From Corynebacterium sp. (GTDB lineage Bacteria; Actinomycetota; Actinomycetes; Mycobacteriales; Mycobacteriaceae), in assembly GCF_030532965.1 (NCBI RefSeq), contig NZ_JAUNKC010000004.1, positions 1-64,000 of the forward strand: 64,000 nucleotides of DNA, in the 5' to 3' direction. Under the pieces are notes generated by a model. It saw nothing but the letters and a program-made list of their open reading frames with translations. It searched no databases and was not told where the DNA came from. The position numbers and the translations under genes were made by a program. Below are positions 53,419 through 63,673 of the stretch, piece after piece. Positions within the stretch are counted from its first letter, which is position 1. Every line of letters begins with the position of its first letter.

Positions 53419-54501
53419 ATGAATGCCATCGAATCTCTCGCCCAATTGGGCACATCTACCTGGTTGGACGATTTATCCCGAGATCGCATCGAATCTGGAA
53501 ACCTCGCAGAGGTAATCGCCCAGAAATCAGTCGTAGGAGTGACGACTAATCCGGCGATTTTCGCCGCGGCAATGTCCAAAGGCACTGCTTACGACGCCCA
53601 GATTGCACAATTGCGCGAAGCAAACGCAACTCCGGATGAAGCCGTTTATGCAATGAGCATTGAGGATGTCCGCAATGCCTGCGATATTTTCGCGGAGATC
53701 TACCAGAAGACCAACGGCGTTGATGGCCGAGTATCGATCGAGGTGGATCCACGTATCTCAGAAGATGCAGACGCGACGTTGGCTCAAGCACGTCACCTGT
53801 ATCAGGAGGTCGGCCGGGAAAATGTCATGATCAAAATCCCCGCCACCCCCGGCTCAATCCCTGCGATTGTCGCGGCCCTTGGGGAAGGTATCAGCGTCAA
53901 TGTCACCTTGATTTTCTCGGTAGCGCGGTACCTGGAAGTCATTAATGCTTTTATTGAAGGCATCCAATTGGCAGCCGAAAATGGGCATGACGTTTCCACG
54001 ATCCACTCGGTGGCGTCGTTTTTCGTTTCCCGCCTCGACACGGAAGTCGATGCCAGGCTATCGGAAATCGGCACCGAAGAAGCATTGGCGTTGCGTGGAA
54101 AAGCTGGCGTCGCAAACGCTCGCTTGGCCTACGCAGCATTCACGGAGCACTCCGAGCTTGAAAACCTGCCTGCTGGGGCCAATATTCAGCGTCCCCTGTG
54201 GGCTTCGACTGGGGTAAAAAACCCGGAATACTCGCCTACCTTGTATGTTTCTGAATTGGCCGGTGAGAACACGGTAAATACCATGCCGGAGGCAACGATT
54301 GACGCGGTTTTAGCTGCCGATGATGTCCACGGCGATACGCTCAAAGGCACCCGAGCTGAAGCTGAAGAAGTTATGGCTGCGCTTTCGGAGGTAGGAATCG
54401 ACTTCGCAGATGTCTTTGCGGTATTAGAGCGCGAGGGTGTCGAAAAGTTCGTTGCCGCCTGGCAAGATTTATTAGATTCGATGGAACAGAAGCTTAACTA
54501 G
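53419..54501 (+). CDS. tal: transaldolase
   Basis: Transaldolase transfers a dihydroxyacetone unit between sedoheptulose-7-phosphate and glyceraldehyde-3-phosphate. I start it at ATG 53419 (MNAIESLAQLGTSTWLDDLSR), the family N-terminus, with GAGGAAA upstream. The extension to 53374 is out of family. The 360 residues carry the VGVTTNPAIFAAAM signature and the Schiff-base Lys139 in VMIKIPATPGS, as in the longer actinobacterial/cyanobacterial group. It is second in the pentose phosphate operon. Confidence 0.97.
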   Translation: MNAIESLAQLGTSTWLDDLSRDRIESGNLAEVIAQKSVVGVTTNPAIFAAAMSKGTAYDAQIAQLREANATPDEAVYAMSIEDVRNACDIFAEIYQKTNGVDGRVSIEVDPRISEDADATLAQARHLYQEVGRENVMIKIPATPGSIPAIVAALGEGISVNVTLIFSVARYLEVINAFIEGIQLAAENGHDVSTIHSVASFFVSRLDTEVDARLSEIGTEEALALRGKAGVANARLAYAAFTEHSELENLPAGANIQRPLWASTGVKNPEYSPTLYVSELAGENTVNTMPEATIDAVLAADDVHGDTLKGTRAEAEEVMAALSEVGIDFADVFAVLEREGVEKFVAAWQDLLDSMEQKLN

Positions 54502-54597
54502 CGGCTGTTTTATTCTCACGGTGCCATCGTCGTTCCTCGGTGGCACATACGTGTCTTTTTAGGTTCTTCATTTTCACAACCTGTAGGATTGGCTGGC

Positions 54598-56157
54598 GTG
54601 AGCAATCAAGAAGAAGCACAACCTTTTCCCACGACCGTTTGGGATAATCCGTTACGGAATCCTTCGGATAAACGACTCCCCCGAATAGCTGGCCCGTGCG
54701 GCATGGTAATTTTCGGTGTGACCGGCGATCTGGCCCGCAAAAAACTTCTTCCTGCGATTTATGACCTCGCAAACCGTGGTTTGCTGCCTGCCGGATTCCC
54801 TCTTGTCGGATATGGTCGCCGAGATTGGTCAAAGTCTGATTTCGAGGATTATGTGCTCAGCGCGGTCAAGGACGGCGCCCGGACAGAATTTCGGGAGAAT
54901 GTCTGGCTACGGTTGGCGGAGGGAATGCACTTCGTTAAGGGGAATTTCGATGACGATGCTGCTTTCGATACCCTCGCCGCGACATTAACCGAACTTGATG
55001 TTTCCCAAGGTGCTGCTGGAAACTGGGCGTTTTACTTGTCAGTTCCGCCAGATTTCTTCTCGGATGTATGCCACCAATTGCAGCGAAGTGGGATGGCGAC
55101 CGCACCAGAACATGCTTGGCGACGGGTGATCGTCGAAAAGCCCTTCGGCCACAACCAAGAAACCGCATGCCAACTTAACAACCTCATTAATTCGGTGTTC
55201 CCGGAAAAGTCTGTGTTCCGTATCGATCATTACCTTGGTAAAGAAACGGTGCAGAATATCATGGCGCTTCGCTTCGCCAACCAGCTTTTCGATCCCCTCT
55301 GGAACAGCCACTATGTCGACCACGTCCAGATCACGATGGCTGAAGACATCGGCTTGGGCGGCCGGGCTGGTTATTATGACGGAATTGGTGCCGCCCGCGA
55401 CGTCATTCAAAACCACCTCATTCAGTTGCTTGCGCTTGTCGCCATGGAGGAACCCATCGATTTCACCCCCGAGGAACTCCAGGCCGAAAAGATCAAGGTT
55501 TTACGTGCAACGTCGCCGGTAAAGCCCTTCGCTAAAACAACCGCTCGTGGACAGTATGCCGCCGGCTGGCAAGGTTCGGAATACGTCAAAGGACTCCGGG
55601 AAGAAGAGGGCTTCGATCCCAATTCCACCACCGAAACGTATGCAGCCTGTACCTTAGAAATCAACTCGCGACGGTGGGCAGGAGTTCCGTTTTATCTTCG
55701 AACCGGAAAACGACTCGGTCGTCGCGTTACAGAAATCGCGCTCATTTTCAAAGACGCACCACATCAGCCATTCTCCGAGGGCTCCCGTCACGCTCAAGGA
55801 CAAAATGTAGTGGTTATTCGGGTGCAACCGGATGAGGGAATGCTCATGCGGTTTGGTTCTAAAGTGCCTGGCTCGGGAATGGAAGTTCGCGACGTCAACA
55901 TGGACTTTAGCTACACGGAAGCGTTCACTGAAGAGTCTCCTGAAGCATACGAGCGGTTGATCTTAGACGTTTTGCTGGACGAGGCTTCACTCTTTCCAAC
56001 GAACGAAGAAGTCGAATTGTCCTGGAAAATCCTCGATCCGATCTTGGAGTACTGGGCTAACCACGGGCGTCCTGACGAGTATCCTGCGGGTACGTGGGGT
56101 CCGGAATCTGCTGACCGAATGCTAGCGCGGGTCGGCCGCACGTGGCGTCGTCCCTAA
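54598..56157 (+). CDS. zwf: glucose-6-phosphate dehydrogenase
   Basis: This is the entry enzyme of the oxidative pentose phosphate pathway and a main NADPH source. I place the start at GTG 54598 (MSNQEEAQPF) with AGGA nine bases upstream. A TTG at 54589 is possible. Length is about 519 residues. The nucleotide-binding motif is FGVTGDLARKKLLPAIYDL, and the substrate and catalytic signature is RIDHYLGKETVQN. GMEVRDVNMDFSY and TEESPEAYERLILD follow. In corynebacteria the enzyme works in a complex with OpcA, encoded 23 bases downstream. Confidence 0.97.
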   Translation: MSNQEEAQPFPTTVWDNPLRNPSDKRLPRIAGPCGMVIFGVTGDLARKKLLPAIYDLANRGLLPAGFPLVGYGRRDWSKSDFEDYVLSAVKDGARTEFRENVWLRLAEGMHFVKGNFDDDAAFDTLAATLTELDVSQGAAGNWAFYLSVPPDFFSDVCHQLQRSGMATAPEHAWRRVIVEKPFGHNQETACQLNNLINSVFPEKSVFRIDHYLGKETVQNIMALRFANQLFDPLWNSHYVDHVQITMAEDIGLGGRAGYYDGIGAARDVIQNHLIQLLALVAMEEPIDFTPEELQAEKIKVLRATSPVKPFAKTTARGQYAAGWQGSEYVKGLREEEGFDPNSTTETYAACTLEINSRRWAGVPFYLRTGKRLGRRVTEIALIFKDAPHQPFSEGSRHAQGQNVVVIRVQPDEGMLMRFGSKVPGSGMEVRDVNMDFSYTEAFTEESPEAYERLILDVLLDEASLFPTNEEVELSWKILDPILEYWANHGRPDEYPAGTWGPESADRMLARVGRTWRRP

Positions 56158-56180
56158 TCCGAATTTGAGGTAAGAAACTG

Positions 56181-57122
56181 ATGATGATTTTCGAACTCCC
56201 TGATACCGACACCAGGGAAATAGCAAAAACATTGGTGCGAATTCGTGATACCGGGACGTTGGGCACAACCTCTCGGGTATTGACGCTCATTGTTGTCGCA
56301 AAATCTACCGATGACATCTCCAAGATTTTCACGGCCGCAAACGACGCTTCCCGTGAACACCCTTCCCGTGTCATCGTTTTAGTTACCGGCGAAGCTGATT
56401 GCCCAACCCGGCTCGATGCTCAGGTAGGCATTGGCGGCGATGCTGGTGCTTCTGAAGTTATTGTTATCCGCCTTGAAGGTGAGGTAACTCGACACCTCGT
56501 GCACGTGGTCACTCCCCTGCTGTTACCGGATACCCCCATCGTTGTCTGGTGGCCATTCACCGCACCGGTTAATCCCAGTGAGGATCCGCTAGGCAAGATT
56601 GCGCAGCGCCGGATCACCGACGCTGAATCTGATCCGATTGTTGACGCGCTCTACAATCGACGCAGTTCCTATGAACCAGGCGATTCCGATTTCTCTTGGG
56701 CACGTTTGACCCCGTGGCGCGGCGTTCTAGCATCAACCCTCGACCAACCGCCGCACGAAATGATAACCGAAGCTACCGTTTACGGACCGGCGCACTCGTC
56801 AAGCGTTGACCTTGCCGCTGGGTGGTTGGTTGATCGGCTGGGCGTATCGGTTACCCGTATCGCCACTGGCACGAATTCTCTCGGCGCTATCCCAGTCACC
56901 CGGGTGGAGTTAGTGCGTCCGTCTGGAACCATTGTCTTGGAGTCTCTTCCGGATAACCAAACGATCGAAGTTTCAATCCCGCACCGTCCCACCGCACGGG
57001 TTGCGGTTAATCTGCGCACAGAAGCAGATTGTCTTGCCGAAGAATTGCGCCATCTCGACCCAGACGAGGCATATGCCCAGGCACTGCGGGGATTAACTCG
57101 AGTTTTCTACCCCATTGTTTAA
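56181..57122 (+). CDS. opcA: OpcA, glucose-6-phosphate dehydrogenase assembly protein
   Basis: A 313-residue protein known from corynebacteria and cyanobacteria to be needed for full glucose-6-phosphate dehydrogenase activity. The start MMIFELPDTDTREIAKTLVRI and the middle segment TPLLLPDTPIVVWWPFTAP are diagnostic. PHEMITEATVYGP follows. It lacks recognisable catalytic motifs, in keeping with a structural or allosteric role. It lies 23 bases after zwf and before pgl, as in C. glutamicum. Confidence 0.95.
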   Translation: MMIFELPDTDTREIAKTLVRIRDTGTLGTTSRVLTLIVVAKSTDDISKIFTAANDASREHPSRVIVLVTGEADCPTRLDAQVGIGGDAGASEVIVIRLEGEVTRHLVHVVTPLLLPDTPIVVWWPFTAPVNPSEDPLGKIAQRRITDAESDPIVDALYNRRSSYEPGDSDFSWARLTPWRGVLASTLDQPPHEMITEATVYGPAHSSSVDLAAGWLVDRLGVSVTRIATGTNSLGAIPVTRVELVRPSGTIVLESLPDNQTIEVSIPHRPTARVAVNLRTEADCLAEELRHLDPDEAYAQALRGLTRVFYPIV

Positions 57123-57190
57123 CCAGCAGCCGTTGCTTTAGCATGTTAACCATTCCTGTATCCCAATCGAGGAGTTTGTGACCAGCGCTT

Positions 57191-57907
57191 ATGCTCGAAA
57201 TCGTCAAGACTAAATCTCTGGAAGATGTCTGCGCCCAAGCTGCAGACGACTTCACGGCAGTAATCCGAGACATCAACCAAACCGGTGGCGTTCACGGGGA
57301 CGGAATTGCCCGAGTGGTTTTAACCGGCGGTGGCGCTGGTATCGGGGTGCTTCGAAACCTGATTGATGCAGATATCAATTGGGAATTGGTTCATATCTTC
57401 TTCGGAGACGAGCGCAATGTGGAAGTAACTCATCCGGATTCCAATGAGGGTCAGGCTCGTGAAGCGCTGTTGGACCACATTCAGATTCCGGAGGCGAATA
57501 TTCACGGATTGCGCCTAGGCGGCATTGAGCTCGCTGGCGCTGCGGAGGAGTACCGGGCAGCGCTACACGATTTCGCCCCTTCAGGTTTTGACATCCATTT
57601 GCTAGGAGTTGGCGGTGAGGGGCATATCAATTCCATCTTTCCCCATACTCCGGCGGCTGAAGAAACAGCGGCGTTGGTTCTACCTGTTTATGATTCTCCA
57701 AAACCGCCAGCGGAACGAGTTACTTTAACCTTCCCCGCCATCGCTTCAGCTCATCGGGTTTGGATGCTTGTGGCTGGCGCCGAAAAGGCGGAAGCCGTAA
57801 AGAATATCGTCGAAGGCGCACCCGCCATTGAATGGCCTGCGGCTGGCGCACGAGGGGCGAACGAAACCAAACTGTTTGTTGCAGCGGATGCGGCAACGCT
57901 TATTTAA
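57191..57907 (+). CDS. pgl: 6-phosphogluconolactonase (DevB type)
   Basis: It hydrolyses 6-phosphogluconolactone to 6-phosphogluconate, the step after zwf. The 238-residue protein has the sugar-phosphate isomerase-like fold with VVLTGGGAGIGVLRNL, IFFGDERNVEVTHPDSN and DIHLLGVGGEGHINSIFPH. The last holds the conserved His/Glu region. A GAGGAG-like site lies before ATG 57191 (ATCGAGGAGTTTG, about 15 bases away). It is the last gene of the operon and is closed by a strong terminator. Confidence 0.95.
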   Translation: MLEIVKTKSLEDVCAQAADDFTAVIRDINQTGGVHGDGIARVVLTGGGAGIGVLRNLIDADINWELVHIFFGDERNVEVTHPDSNEGQAREALLDHIQIPEANIHGLRLGGIELAGAAEEYRAALHDFAPSGFDIHLLGVGGEGHINSIFPHTPAAEETAALVLPVYDSPKPPAERVTLTFPAIASAHRVWMLVAGAEKAEAVKNIVEGAPAIEWPAAGARGANETKLFVAADAATLI

Positions 57908-57914
57908 ATACCGG

Positions 57915-57942
57915 AAGGCGCTGGAAGTAATTCCAGCGCCTT
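57915..57942 (+). terminator. terminator of the tkt-tal-zwf-opcA-pgl operon
   Basis: AAGGCGCTGGAA (57915-57926) pairs perfectly with TTCCAGCGCCTT (57931-57942) around the tetraloop GTAA, followed by CTTGCTTC. Confidence 0.88.
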
Positions 57943-58063
57943 CTTGCTTCACCTTATATAGCCTGCGATCCCGTTGGTCGCTTATGGCATTACCGATGTG
58001 GTAAAAGGTGGCACGTTTTTGTTAACCAAAGTATAGCACAAAACTATCGGTGTGGTTCTTTTA

Positions 58064-58297
58064 CTAATTAAAAGCTTGAAGTAGATTCAGCGCAATGATG
58101 CAGATAATCCAGATCAAGCCGGTAATGATGGTAAACCGGTCCAGGTTTTTCTCCACAACGGTGGAACCGGAGAGGTTCGACTGAACGCCGCCACCGAAAA
58201 GACTAGAAAGGCCGCCGCCCTTTCCCCGGTGCAAGAGAACGAAAAGGGTCATCAAAACACTGGCGAGAACCAGCACGATTTGGAGGGCGAGTTCCAT
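58064..58297 (-). CDS. secG: SecG, protein translocase subunit
   Basis: A 77-residue two-helix membrane protein of the SecYEG channel. The first helix is ALQIVLVLASVLMTLFVLL. The family loop HRGKGGGLSSLFGGGVQSNLSGSTVVEKNLDR comes next, and the second helix is IITGLIWIICIIALNLL. The length and loop are typical for actinobacterial SecG. It follows ppc on the same strand, separated by a terminator, so it has its own promoter in the 58298-58387 gap or is read through at low level. Confidence 0.94.
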   Translation of the reverse strand: MELALQIVLVLASVLMTLFVLLHRGKGGGLSSLFGGGVQSNLSGSTVVEKNLDRFTIITGLIWIICIIALNLLQAFN

Positions 58298-58387
58298 TGA
58301 ATATAAACCTTCAATCTATTTGGCCATGAGCAACTTGTTTCCAATATTGCTTTCTTAAATTTCTCAACAAATAATACACTAGCAGCC

Positions 58388-58430
58388 GAAGAAATCCCCT
58401 ATCGCTCACATCGCGTTCGGGGATTTCTTC
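58388..58430 (-). terminator. terminator after ppc
   Basis: GAAGAAATCCCC (58388-58399) pairs with GGGGATTTCTTC (58419-58430). It lies 27 bases past the ppc stop on the minus strand, before secG. Confidence 0.8.
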
Positions 58431-58456
58431 ATCGTGCTCCATCGGACCGAGATTGC

Positions 58457-61219
58457 CTAGCCCGAATTACGTAACGCAGTAGCCAGGCCGTTCATGGTCA
58501 GCCGAATACAATAGCCGACGTTTTCATCGTCCGAGCCTTCCCGGTAGCGCCTCAACAGCTCCAACTGGATGACATTGAGCGGGAGCAGATATGGGTAACG
58601 ACGCCGAACTGAGCGAGCCAACTGCGGGTTGTCGGCCAATAAATTATCTACGCCAGTAATCGCGAAGAACATTTCTTGGGTTAAGGCAAACTCTTCCGTG
58701 ATCGCAGCAAAAATACGGTGCGCAGCTTCCCTGTCGGTTACCAGTTCCGAGTAAAGCTGCGCCAAGGTTAGTTCAACTTTGCTCATGACCTGCGCCATAT
58801 TCGAAAGCACAGAATTGAAAAACGGCCAGGTTCGGTAGTATTGCTGCAATTGTTGCAATCGTGCTTCATTGTCTGGCCCGGAATTGATCCAGTTATAAAG
58901 AGCTGAGCCCATACCGTACCATCCCGGTAACATGACCCGAGACTGCGACCACGACAATACCCAGGGGATGGCTCGTAAATCGGAGATCGCGGTTGTTTGC
59001 TTGCGCGCCGACGGCCTGGAACCGATATTCAGCGCACCGATCTCAGCCAACGGTGTTGATGATGTGAAGTATTCGATGAATCCGGGGTCGTCGTGCACCA
59101 AAGCCGTGTACTTTTCCCGGCTCAACCGCGATAACTCGCGCATAACTGTATACGCTTCGGTTTCGGCTTCTGCAAAATCCTCAACTTTCAACAACGAGGC
59201 TTCAAGGGTCGCGGACACCAAGGCTTCTAAGTTGCGCTTGGCGGAATCAACAGTGCCGTATTTCGCGGAAATGATTTCCCCTTGTTCGGTGATCCGCACC
59301 GCACCTTGTACGGCACCTTGGGGCTGCGCAAGCAGGGCCTCATAGGATGGACCGCCCCCTCGACCAACCGTTCCGCCGCGACCGTGGAATAACCGGAGCG
59401 CGATATTGTGTTGTTTGCTTAAGGACACGAGTTCTAGTTCAGCGTCGTAAAGCGCCCAGTTCGCAGCGAAATAGCCGCCGTCTTTATTGGAATCGGAATA
59501 GCCGAGCATGATTTCTTGGCGATCTCCTCGTTGCCGTAAATAATTTCGGTACAACGGAATTTCCCATAGCTTTTCGACGATCTCTGCGCCTGCACGTAAG
59601 TCCTCAATTGTTTCAAATAGCGGGATTACGTCGACCGTGCCAGTTGGATTATCGCCGTCAGGTTTAATCAGCCCAAACTCGGCCAACAACACCATTGCTT
59701 CCAACACATCTGATGCGCTCTGAGCCATCGAAATTATGCTGTGGGGAACCATGTCTGGCCCAAAGAAGTCGACGGCCCGTTGTGCTTCGGCCAGTAAATC
59801 TAACTCACGCTGAGTTGCCTCGCTGAACGACGCCGCATCGCGGGAAATGAGAGGGCGCGGGCTTTTTAGTTCCGCCACAAGCACCGCGATCTTTTCCTCT
59901 TCCTTAAGGCTTCTGTAATCCGGATGCACATGCGCGTGAGCGAAGATCTCCGTGATGAAGTCTTCATAGCTCTCAGAATTTTGGCGCAAGTCCATCCCGT
60001 AGAGATGGAAACCAAAGGTAGCGATCGCTATACGAATCCGAGCGAGCCGGTCATCGGCGATCAAATCATCGTTGCTGGAGCGCAGTGAGTCGTCGATTAT
60101 CTTTAGATCGTCCAGAACTTCTTGGGGATCCGCATAGGGTTGGTGGGCGGTGAACCAGGTTCCCTCCACCGCTGCACCACCAATCAATTCAGCTAACGTC
60201 GCCATTACCCTGCCTCGAATGCCGTGCACCGCGCGGCGATACGGTTCATCGACGCGCGAAGGGATGTCATTAAAGCCAAGTTCCGCAAGCGAAAGCAATT
60301 CCTCCGTGACCGTCGATAGCCGATCAGAAAGCGATAATTCGTGCTCTAACTGGTGCAATTGGGAAACGTAGTACTTCAGTGCTGTTTCTGCAGCCCGGGT
60401 GGTGGCATACCGCAAGGTTGCGGCAGTGACATACGGGTTTCCGTCATGGTCGCCGCCAATCCAGGAACCAGGCTTGATAATTGCAGTTAGCTCATTCTTT
60501 AACCCAAATTGAGCCGTGAGTGCTTTGGATACCGCACTATTGATTTCCGGGATAGCTTTTAGCAACGAGAGTTTGTAATAACGCAAGCCAACTTCGATTT
60601 CATCCTCAATACGAGGGCGCGCTACTCGGATAAGCGCGGTTTGCCATAGCAGCGTCATCCACCGCCTAATCTGACGCGAGATTTCATCGATCCGGGTGTC
60701 GGTAAGCGCATTCTTCGGTGCTGCCAAAATGTGGTGACGTTGTTTCAGCAATTGCGTGATGTGTTCTTGGACATCGAAAACAGTTCGACGTCGCGTTTCC
60801 GTCGGATGCGCGGTAAGAACTGGCGCTACCTGTGCATGGGTTAAAAGCTTTTCCACCGTTTCTGGAGCAACCGCGCTGGATTCCAGCTTGCGCCACGTTG
60901 CCTCCAGGGTGGAGTCCGGTGCCGGTATACCAGCTTCCCGATCAGCGAGATACGTAGCTGTGTCGTGTAAATCCTCAACGAGGTTTGCCAGCAAAGCAAA
61001 ATGGTTGAAAGCGCGGGCTATAGGGAGTAGCTCTTCGGCTGAGCGTGTCCGGAATTGATCGACCAAAACGTCCATCGAGCAATTGCCCTTAGCGACGTCA
61101 AAGGCTAATCGCCGCGCGGTTTCGACACGCTGGAATACCTCTTCTCCTTCTTGGTCAGCAATTACGTTCCCTAATAGACTTCCGAGATACCGTATATCGT
61201 CTTTTAGCTGATCTGTCAT
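58457..61219 (-). CDS. ppc: phosphoenolpyruvate carboxylase
   Basis: PEP carboxylase fixes bicarbonate onto PEP to make oxaloacetate, refilling the TCA cycle. I start it at ATG 61219 (MTDQLKDDIRYLGSLLG, 920 residues), the family N-terminus. The open frame extends upstream to 61309 through a terminator hairpin, which is unlikely to be coding. The catalytic His138 is in VLTAHPTETRRR. The second signature is the Arg/Gly loop FHGRGGTVGRGGGPSYEALLAQP. The conserved SQSRVMLPGWYGMG and the C-terminal end RNSG, needed for the active site, are present. The nearest ribosome site (GAGG) is rather far upstream. Confidence 0.97.
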   Translation of the reverse strand: MTDQLKDDIRYLGSLLGNVIADQEGEEVFQRVETARRLAFDVAKGNCSMDVLVDQFRTRSAEELLPIARAFNHFALLANLVEDLHDTATYLADREAGIPAPDSTLEATWRKLESSAVAPETVEKLLTHAQVAPVLTAHPTETRRRTVFDVQEHITQLLKQRHHILAAPKNALTDTRIDEISRQIRRWMTLLWQTALIRVARPRIEDEIEVGLRYYKLSLLKAIPEINSAVSKALTAQFGLKNELTAIIKPGSWIGGDHDGNPYVTAATLRYATTRAAETALKYYVSQLHQLEHELSLSDRLSTVTEELLSLAELGFNDIPSRVDEPYRRAVHGIRGRVMATLAELIGGAAVEGTWFTAHQPYADPQEVLDDLKIIDDSLRSSNDDLIADDRLARIRIAIATFGFHLYGMDLRQNSESYEDFITEIFAHAHVHPDYRSLKEEEKIAVLVAELKSPRPLISRDAASFSEATQRELDLLAEAQRAVDFFGPDMVPHSIISMAQSASDVLEAMVLLAEFGLIKPDGDNPTGTVDVIPLFETIEDLRAGAEIVEKLWEIPLYRNYLRQRGDRQEIMLGYSDSNKDGGYFAANWALYDAELELVSLSKQHNIALRLFHGRGGTVGRGGGPSYEALLAQPQGAVQGAVRITEQGEIISAKYGTVDSAKRNLEALVSATLEASLLKVEDFAEAETEAYTVMRELSRLSREKYTALVHDDPGFIEYFTSSTPLAEIGALNIGSRPSARKQTTAISDLRAIPWVLSWSQSRVMLPGWYGMGSALYNWINSGPDNEARLQQLQQYYRTWPFFNSVLSNMAQVMSKVELTLAQLYSELVTDREAAHRIFAAITEEFALTQEMFFAITGVDNLLADNPQLARSVRRRYPYLLPLNVIQLELLRRYREGSDDENVGYCIRLTMNGLATALRNSG

Positions 61220-61287
61220 TGGTTTTTCGTCGTCCTCTACCAAAAATATGGAAATGCGGATACTGCCTGATGCCGCTTGAAAAACAT

Positions 61288-61320
61288 GCAAGGCCGCTGT
61301 GTGTTCCACAGCGGCCTTGC
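61288..61320 (-). terminator. terminator of the gapA-pgk-tpiA group
   Basis: GCAAGGCCGCTGTG (61288-61301) pairs perfectly with CACAGCGGCCTTGC (61307-61320). On the minus strand the stem is followed by ATGTTTTTC, giving a strong intrinsic terminator after tpiA. Confidence 0.88.
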
Positions 61321-61354
61321 GTTATCCGTCACCGTAGTAGGTAACGAATCCTAA

Positions 61355-62140
61355 CTAGAATGGACCGCCAGCTGCATTCGCCGCCAGCTTGGCAAACTCT
61401 TCGCCATTCAATGAGGCTCCGCCTACCAATCCGCCGTCAACATCAGGTTGGCCGACGATCTCCGCTACGGAATCAACTTTTACGGAACCGCCATAAAGGA
61501 TCCGCATCTGCTCAGCAACAGCATCGCCAGCGAGTTCCTTCACAAGCCCCCGGATCGCAGCGCAAACTTCCTGCGCATCCGCAGCGGATGCTACCTTTCC
61601 AGTACCGATTGCCCATACTGGTTCATACGCAATGACGGTGCGAGACAACTCTTCCTCGCTTAAACCAGCCAGGGAATTTCTGGTCTGGGTCACCACATAG
61701 TCAACGTGAGTGCCAGCTTCCCGTATTTCTAGTGGTTCGCCGACACACACGATGGGGCTGATCCCCTCTTTCAGTGCCGCTTTCGCCTTGGCCGCAACGA
61801 GTTCGTCGGTCTCCCCGTGATATTCGCGTCGCTCCGAGTGTCCGACGACCACCCAGGTGCAACCAAGTTTTGCGAGCATGGATGCGGCGATCTCGCCGGT
61901 GTATGCGCCTGATTCGTGCTGGGATACGTCCTGTGCACCATAGGTGATGTGAAGTTTGTCCCCTTCAACCAGAGTTTGTACGGTACGAATGTCGGTAAAC
62001 GGCACTGTCACTGCAACGTCAACCTTGTCGTAGTATTCTTTCGGAAGAGCAAAAGCTAGTTTTTGTACAGTAGCTGTTGCTTCCAGATGGTTGAGATTCA
62101 TTTTCCAGTTGCCAGCAATAAGTGGCTTACGAGCTGCCAT
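61355..62140 (-). CDS. tpiA: triosephosphate isomerase
   Basis: It interconverts dihydroxyacetone phosphate and glyceraldehyde-3-phosphate. The 261-residue TIM barrel shows AGNWKMN (Lys), VVVGHSERR (catalytic His), [12 protein letters not shown] (catalytic Glu and flexible loop) and the phosphate-binding GGSVKVD and GLVGGASL. Normal length. It lies 97 bases downstream of pgk on the same strand and ends at a strong hairpin. Confidence 0.97.
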   Translation of the reverse strand: MAARKPLIAGNWKMNLNHLEATATVQKLAFALPKEYYDKVDVAVTVPFTDIRTVQTLVEGDKLHITYGAQDVSQHESGAYTGEIAASMLAKLGCTWVVVGHSERREYHGETDELVAAKAKAALKEGISPIVCVGEPLEIREAGTHVDYVVTQTRNSLAGLSEEELSRTVIAYEPVWAIGTGKVASAADAQEVCAAIRGLVKELAGDAVAEQMRILYGGSVKVDSVAEIVGQPDVDGGLVGGASLNGEEFAKLAANAAGGPF

Positions 62141-62237
62141 GTTAAGGCAAGTTCCTTTCTTTTAGAACTATATGATCCACCGCTATGGATAACTAACCGT
62201 TTTGTCCTTACCCATAGCATGGACGGATCTTGGTGGT

Positions 62238-63452
62238 TTAGCTTTCGAGAACCTTCACGCCAGGCAGCTCTTTGCCTTCCAGGAATTCCAGGGAGGCGCC
62301 GCCACCGGTTGAGATATGGCTGAAACCATCTTCGGGTAAGCCGAGCAGACGCACAGCGGCAGCGGAGTCGCCGCCGCCGACTACAGAGAACGCACCAGCG
62401 GAGGTTGCTGCAATGATTGCTTCTGCGACACCACGGGTTCCAGACGAGAATGCTTCAAATTCGAACACACCCATAGGGCCGTTCCAGAAAACTGTTTTCG
62501 CGGTCCCAAGAACCTCAGCGTACTTCTTGACGGTTTCGGGGCCTACATCCAAGGACATCCAGCCAGCAGGAATCTCGGCGAGGCTGACGACCTTATTTTC
62601 CGCATCTGCAGCAAAGCCACTTGCGGCGATCAGGTCGACTGGGAGAACCAGTTTGTCGCCGAACTTTTCCAGCAATTCGGTGCATTTTTCGATTTGTTCT
62701 TCTTGAAGCAGAGATTCCTGAACGTCAATGCCCTGGGCGGCAAGGAAGGTGTAGCACATGCCACCACCGATGATAACCTTGTCAGCTTTTTCTGCCAGTG
62801 CTTCGATAACACCAAGTTTGTCTGACACCTTGGCACCGCCAAGAACGACGACGTATGGGCGAGCCGGGTTTTCTACCATCTTCTTCAAGACTTCGATTTC
62901 TTTTTGCACCAAGCCACCTGCGTAATGTGGCAGACGTTTTGCCACATCGTAAACGGATGCTTGCGCCCGGTGGACGACACCAAAACCATCCGAAACGAAA
63001 GCACCATTTTCGGCGGCGAGTGCTACCAATTGATCTGCGAAAGCACCGCGTTCAGCTTCGTCTTTGGAGGTTTCGCGTGGATCGAACCGAACGTTTTCCA
63101 GCAGCAGAACGTCGCCGTCATTGAGTCCGTTTGCCCGTTCGTGGGCGTCTTCACCAACAACGTCGCCTGCCAGTGCTACGTATTGTCCTAGCGCTTCGGA
63201 GAGTGCTTCAGCTACAGGTGCCAGGGAGAATTTTTCGTTGACCTCCCCTTTGGGACGACCCAGGTGGGCCATGAGAATTACCCGGGCACCGGCTTCAGAC
63301 AGCGCTTTAATGGTGGGAAGCGAAGCCGTGATGCGTCCTGCGTCGGTGATTTCCCGATCGTCGTTGAGGGGGACATTGAAATCTGAACGTACGAGGACGT
63401 GACGGCCTTCAACACCTTCATTAATAAGATCTTGCAAAGTCTTGACAGACAT
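62238..63452 (-). CDS. pgk: phosphoglycerate kinase
   Basis: It transfers phosphate from 1,3-bisphosphoglycerate to ADP in glycolysis. The 404-residue two-domain protein has the N-terminal substrate motif [14 protein letters not shown] and [20 protein letters not shown] comes next, then the hinge and nucleotide part with [17 protein letters not shown] and [11 protein letters not shown], and near the end [13 protein letters not shown]. It is second in the gapA-pgk-tpiA order. A hairpin in the gapA-pgk gap may set relative transcript levels. Confidence 0.97.
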   Translation of the reverse strand: MSVKTLQDLINEGVEGRHVLVRSDFNVPLNDDREITDAGRITASLPTIKALSEAGARVILMAHLGRPKGEVNEKFSLAPVAEALSEALGQYVALAGDVVGEDAHERANGLNDGDVLLLENVRFDPRETSKDEAERGAFADQLVALAAENGAFVSDGFGVVHRAQASVYDVAKRLPHYAGGLVQKEIEVLKKMVENPARPYVVVLGGAKVSDKLGVIEALAEKADKVIIGGGMCYTFLAAQGIDVQESLLQEEQIEKCTELLEKFGDKLVLPVDLIAASGFAADAENKVVSLAEIPAGWMSLDVGPETVKKYAEVLGTAKTVFWNGPMGVFEFEAFSSGTRGVAEAIIAATSAGAFSVVGGGDSAAAVRLLGLPEDGFSHISTGGGASLEFLEGKELPGVKVLES

Positions 63453-63555
63453 GTAGGTTGTACCCTTTCGCTAAGGACAATCAAATTCAGATCACACGCT
63501 CAAGTTGCCTTCATGGTTTCACGACAAAAGCGTGGTCCGTTATTTAGTGTATGCA

Positions 63556-63594
63556 AAAGTCCCGAGGTATTCGTGTGATATTCCTCGGGACTTT
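63556..63594 (-). terminator. hairpin between gapA and pgk
   Basis: AAAGTCCCGAGG (63556-63567) pairs with CCTCGGGACTTT (63583-63594). On the minus strand it is followed by TGCATACACT, with no long U-run. It lies 80 bases past gapA and may terminate part of the gapA transcripts. Confidence 0.75.
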
Positions 63595-63673
63595 CATCTA
63601 TGTTTCCCCACGAAGAGATACCATACGAATCAGCTGTGCTGCACGATTGTGGTACCTATCGTTGGGCATAATC

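Noticed and set aside
58388..61320. Hairpins around ppc considered as mobile-element inverted repeats
   Set aside because: They differ in sequence, lie at operon ends and have terminator shape. No target-site duplication or transposase is present.
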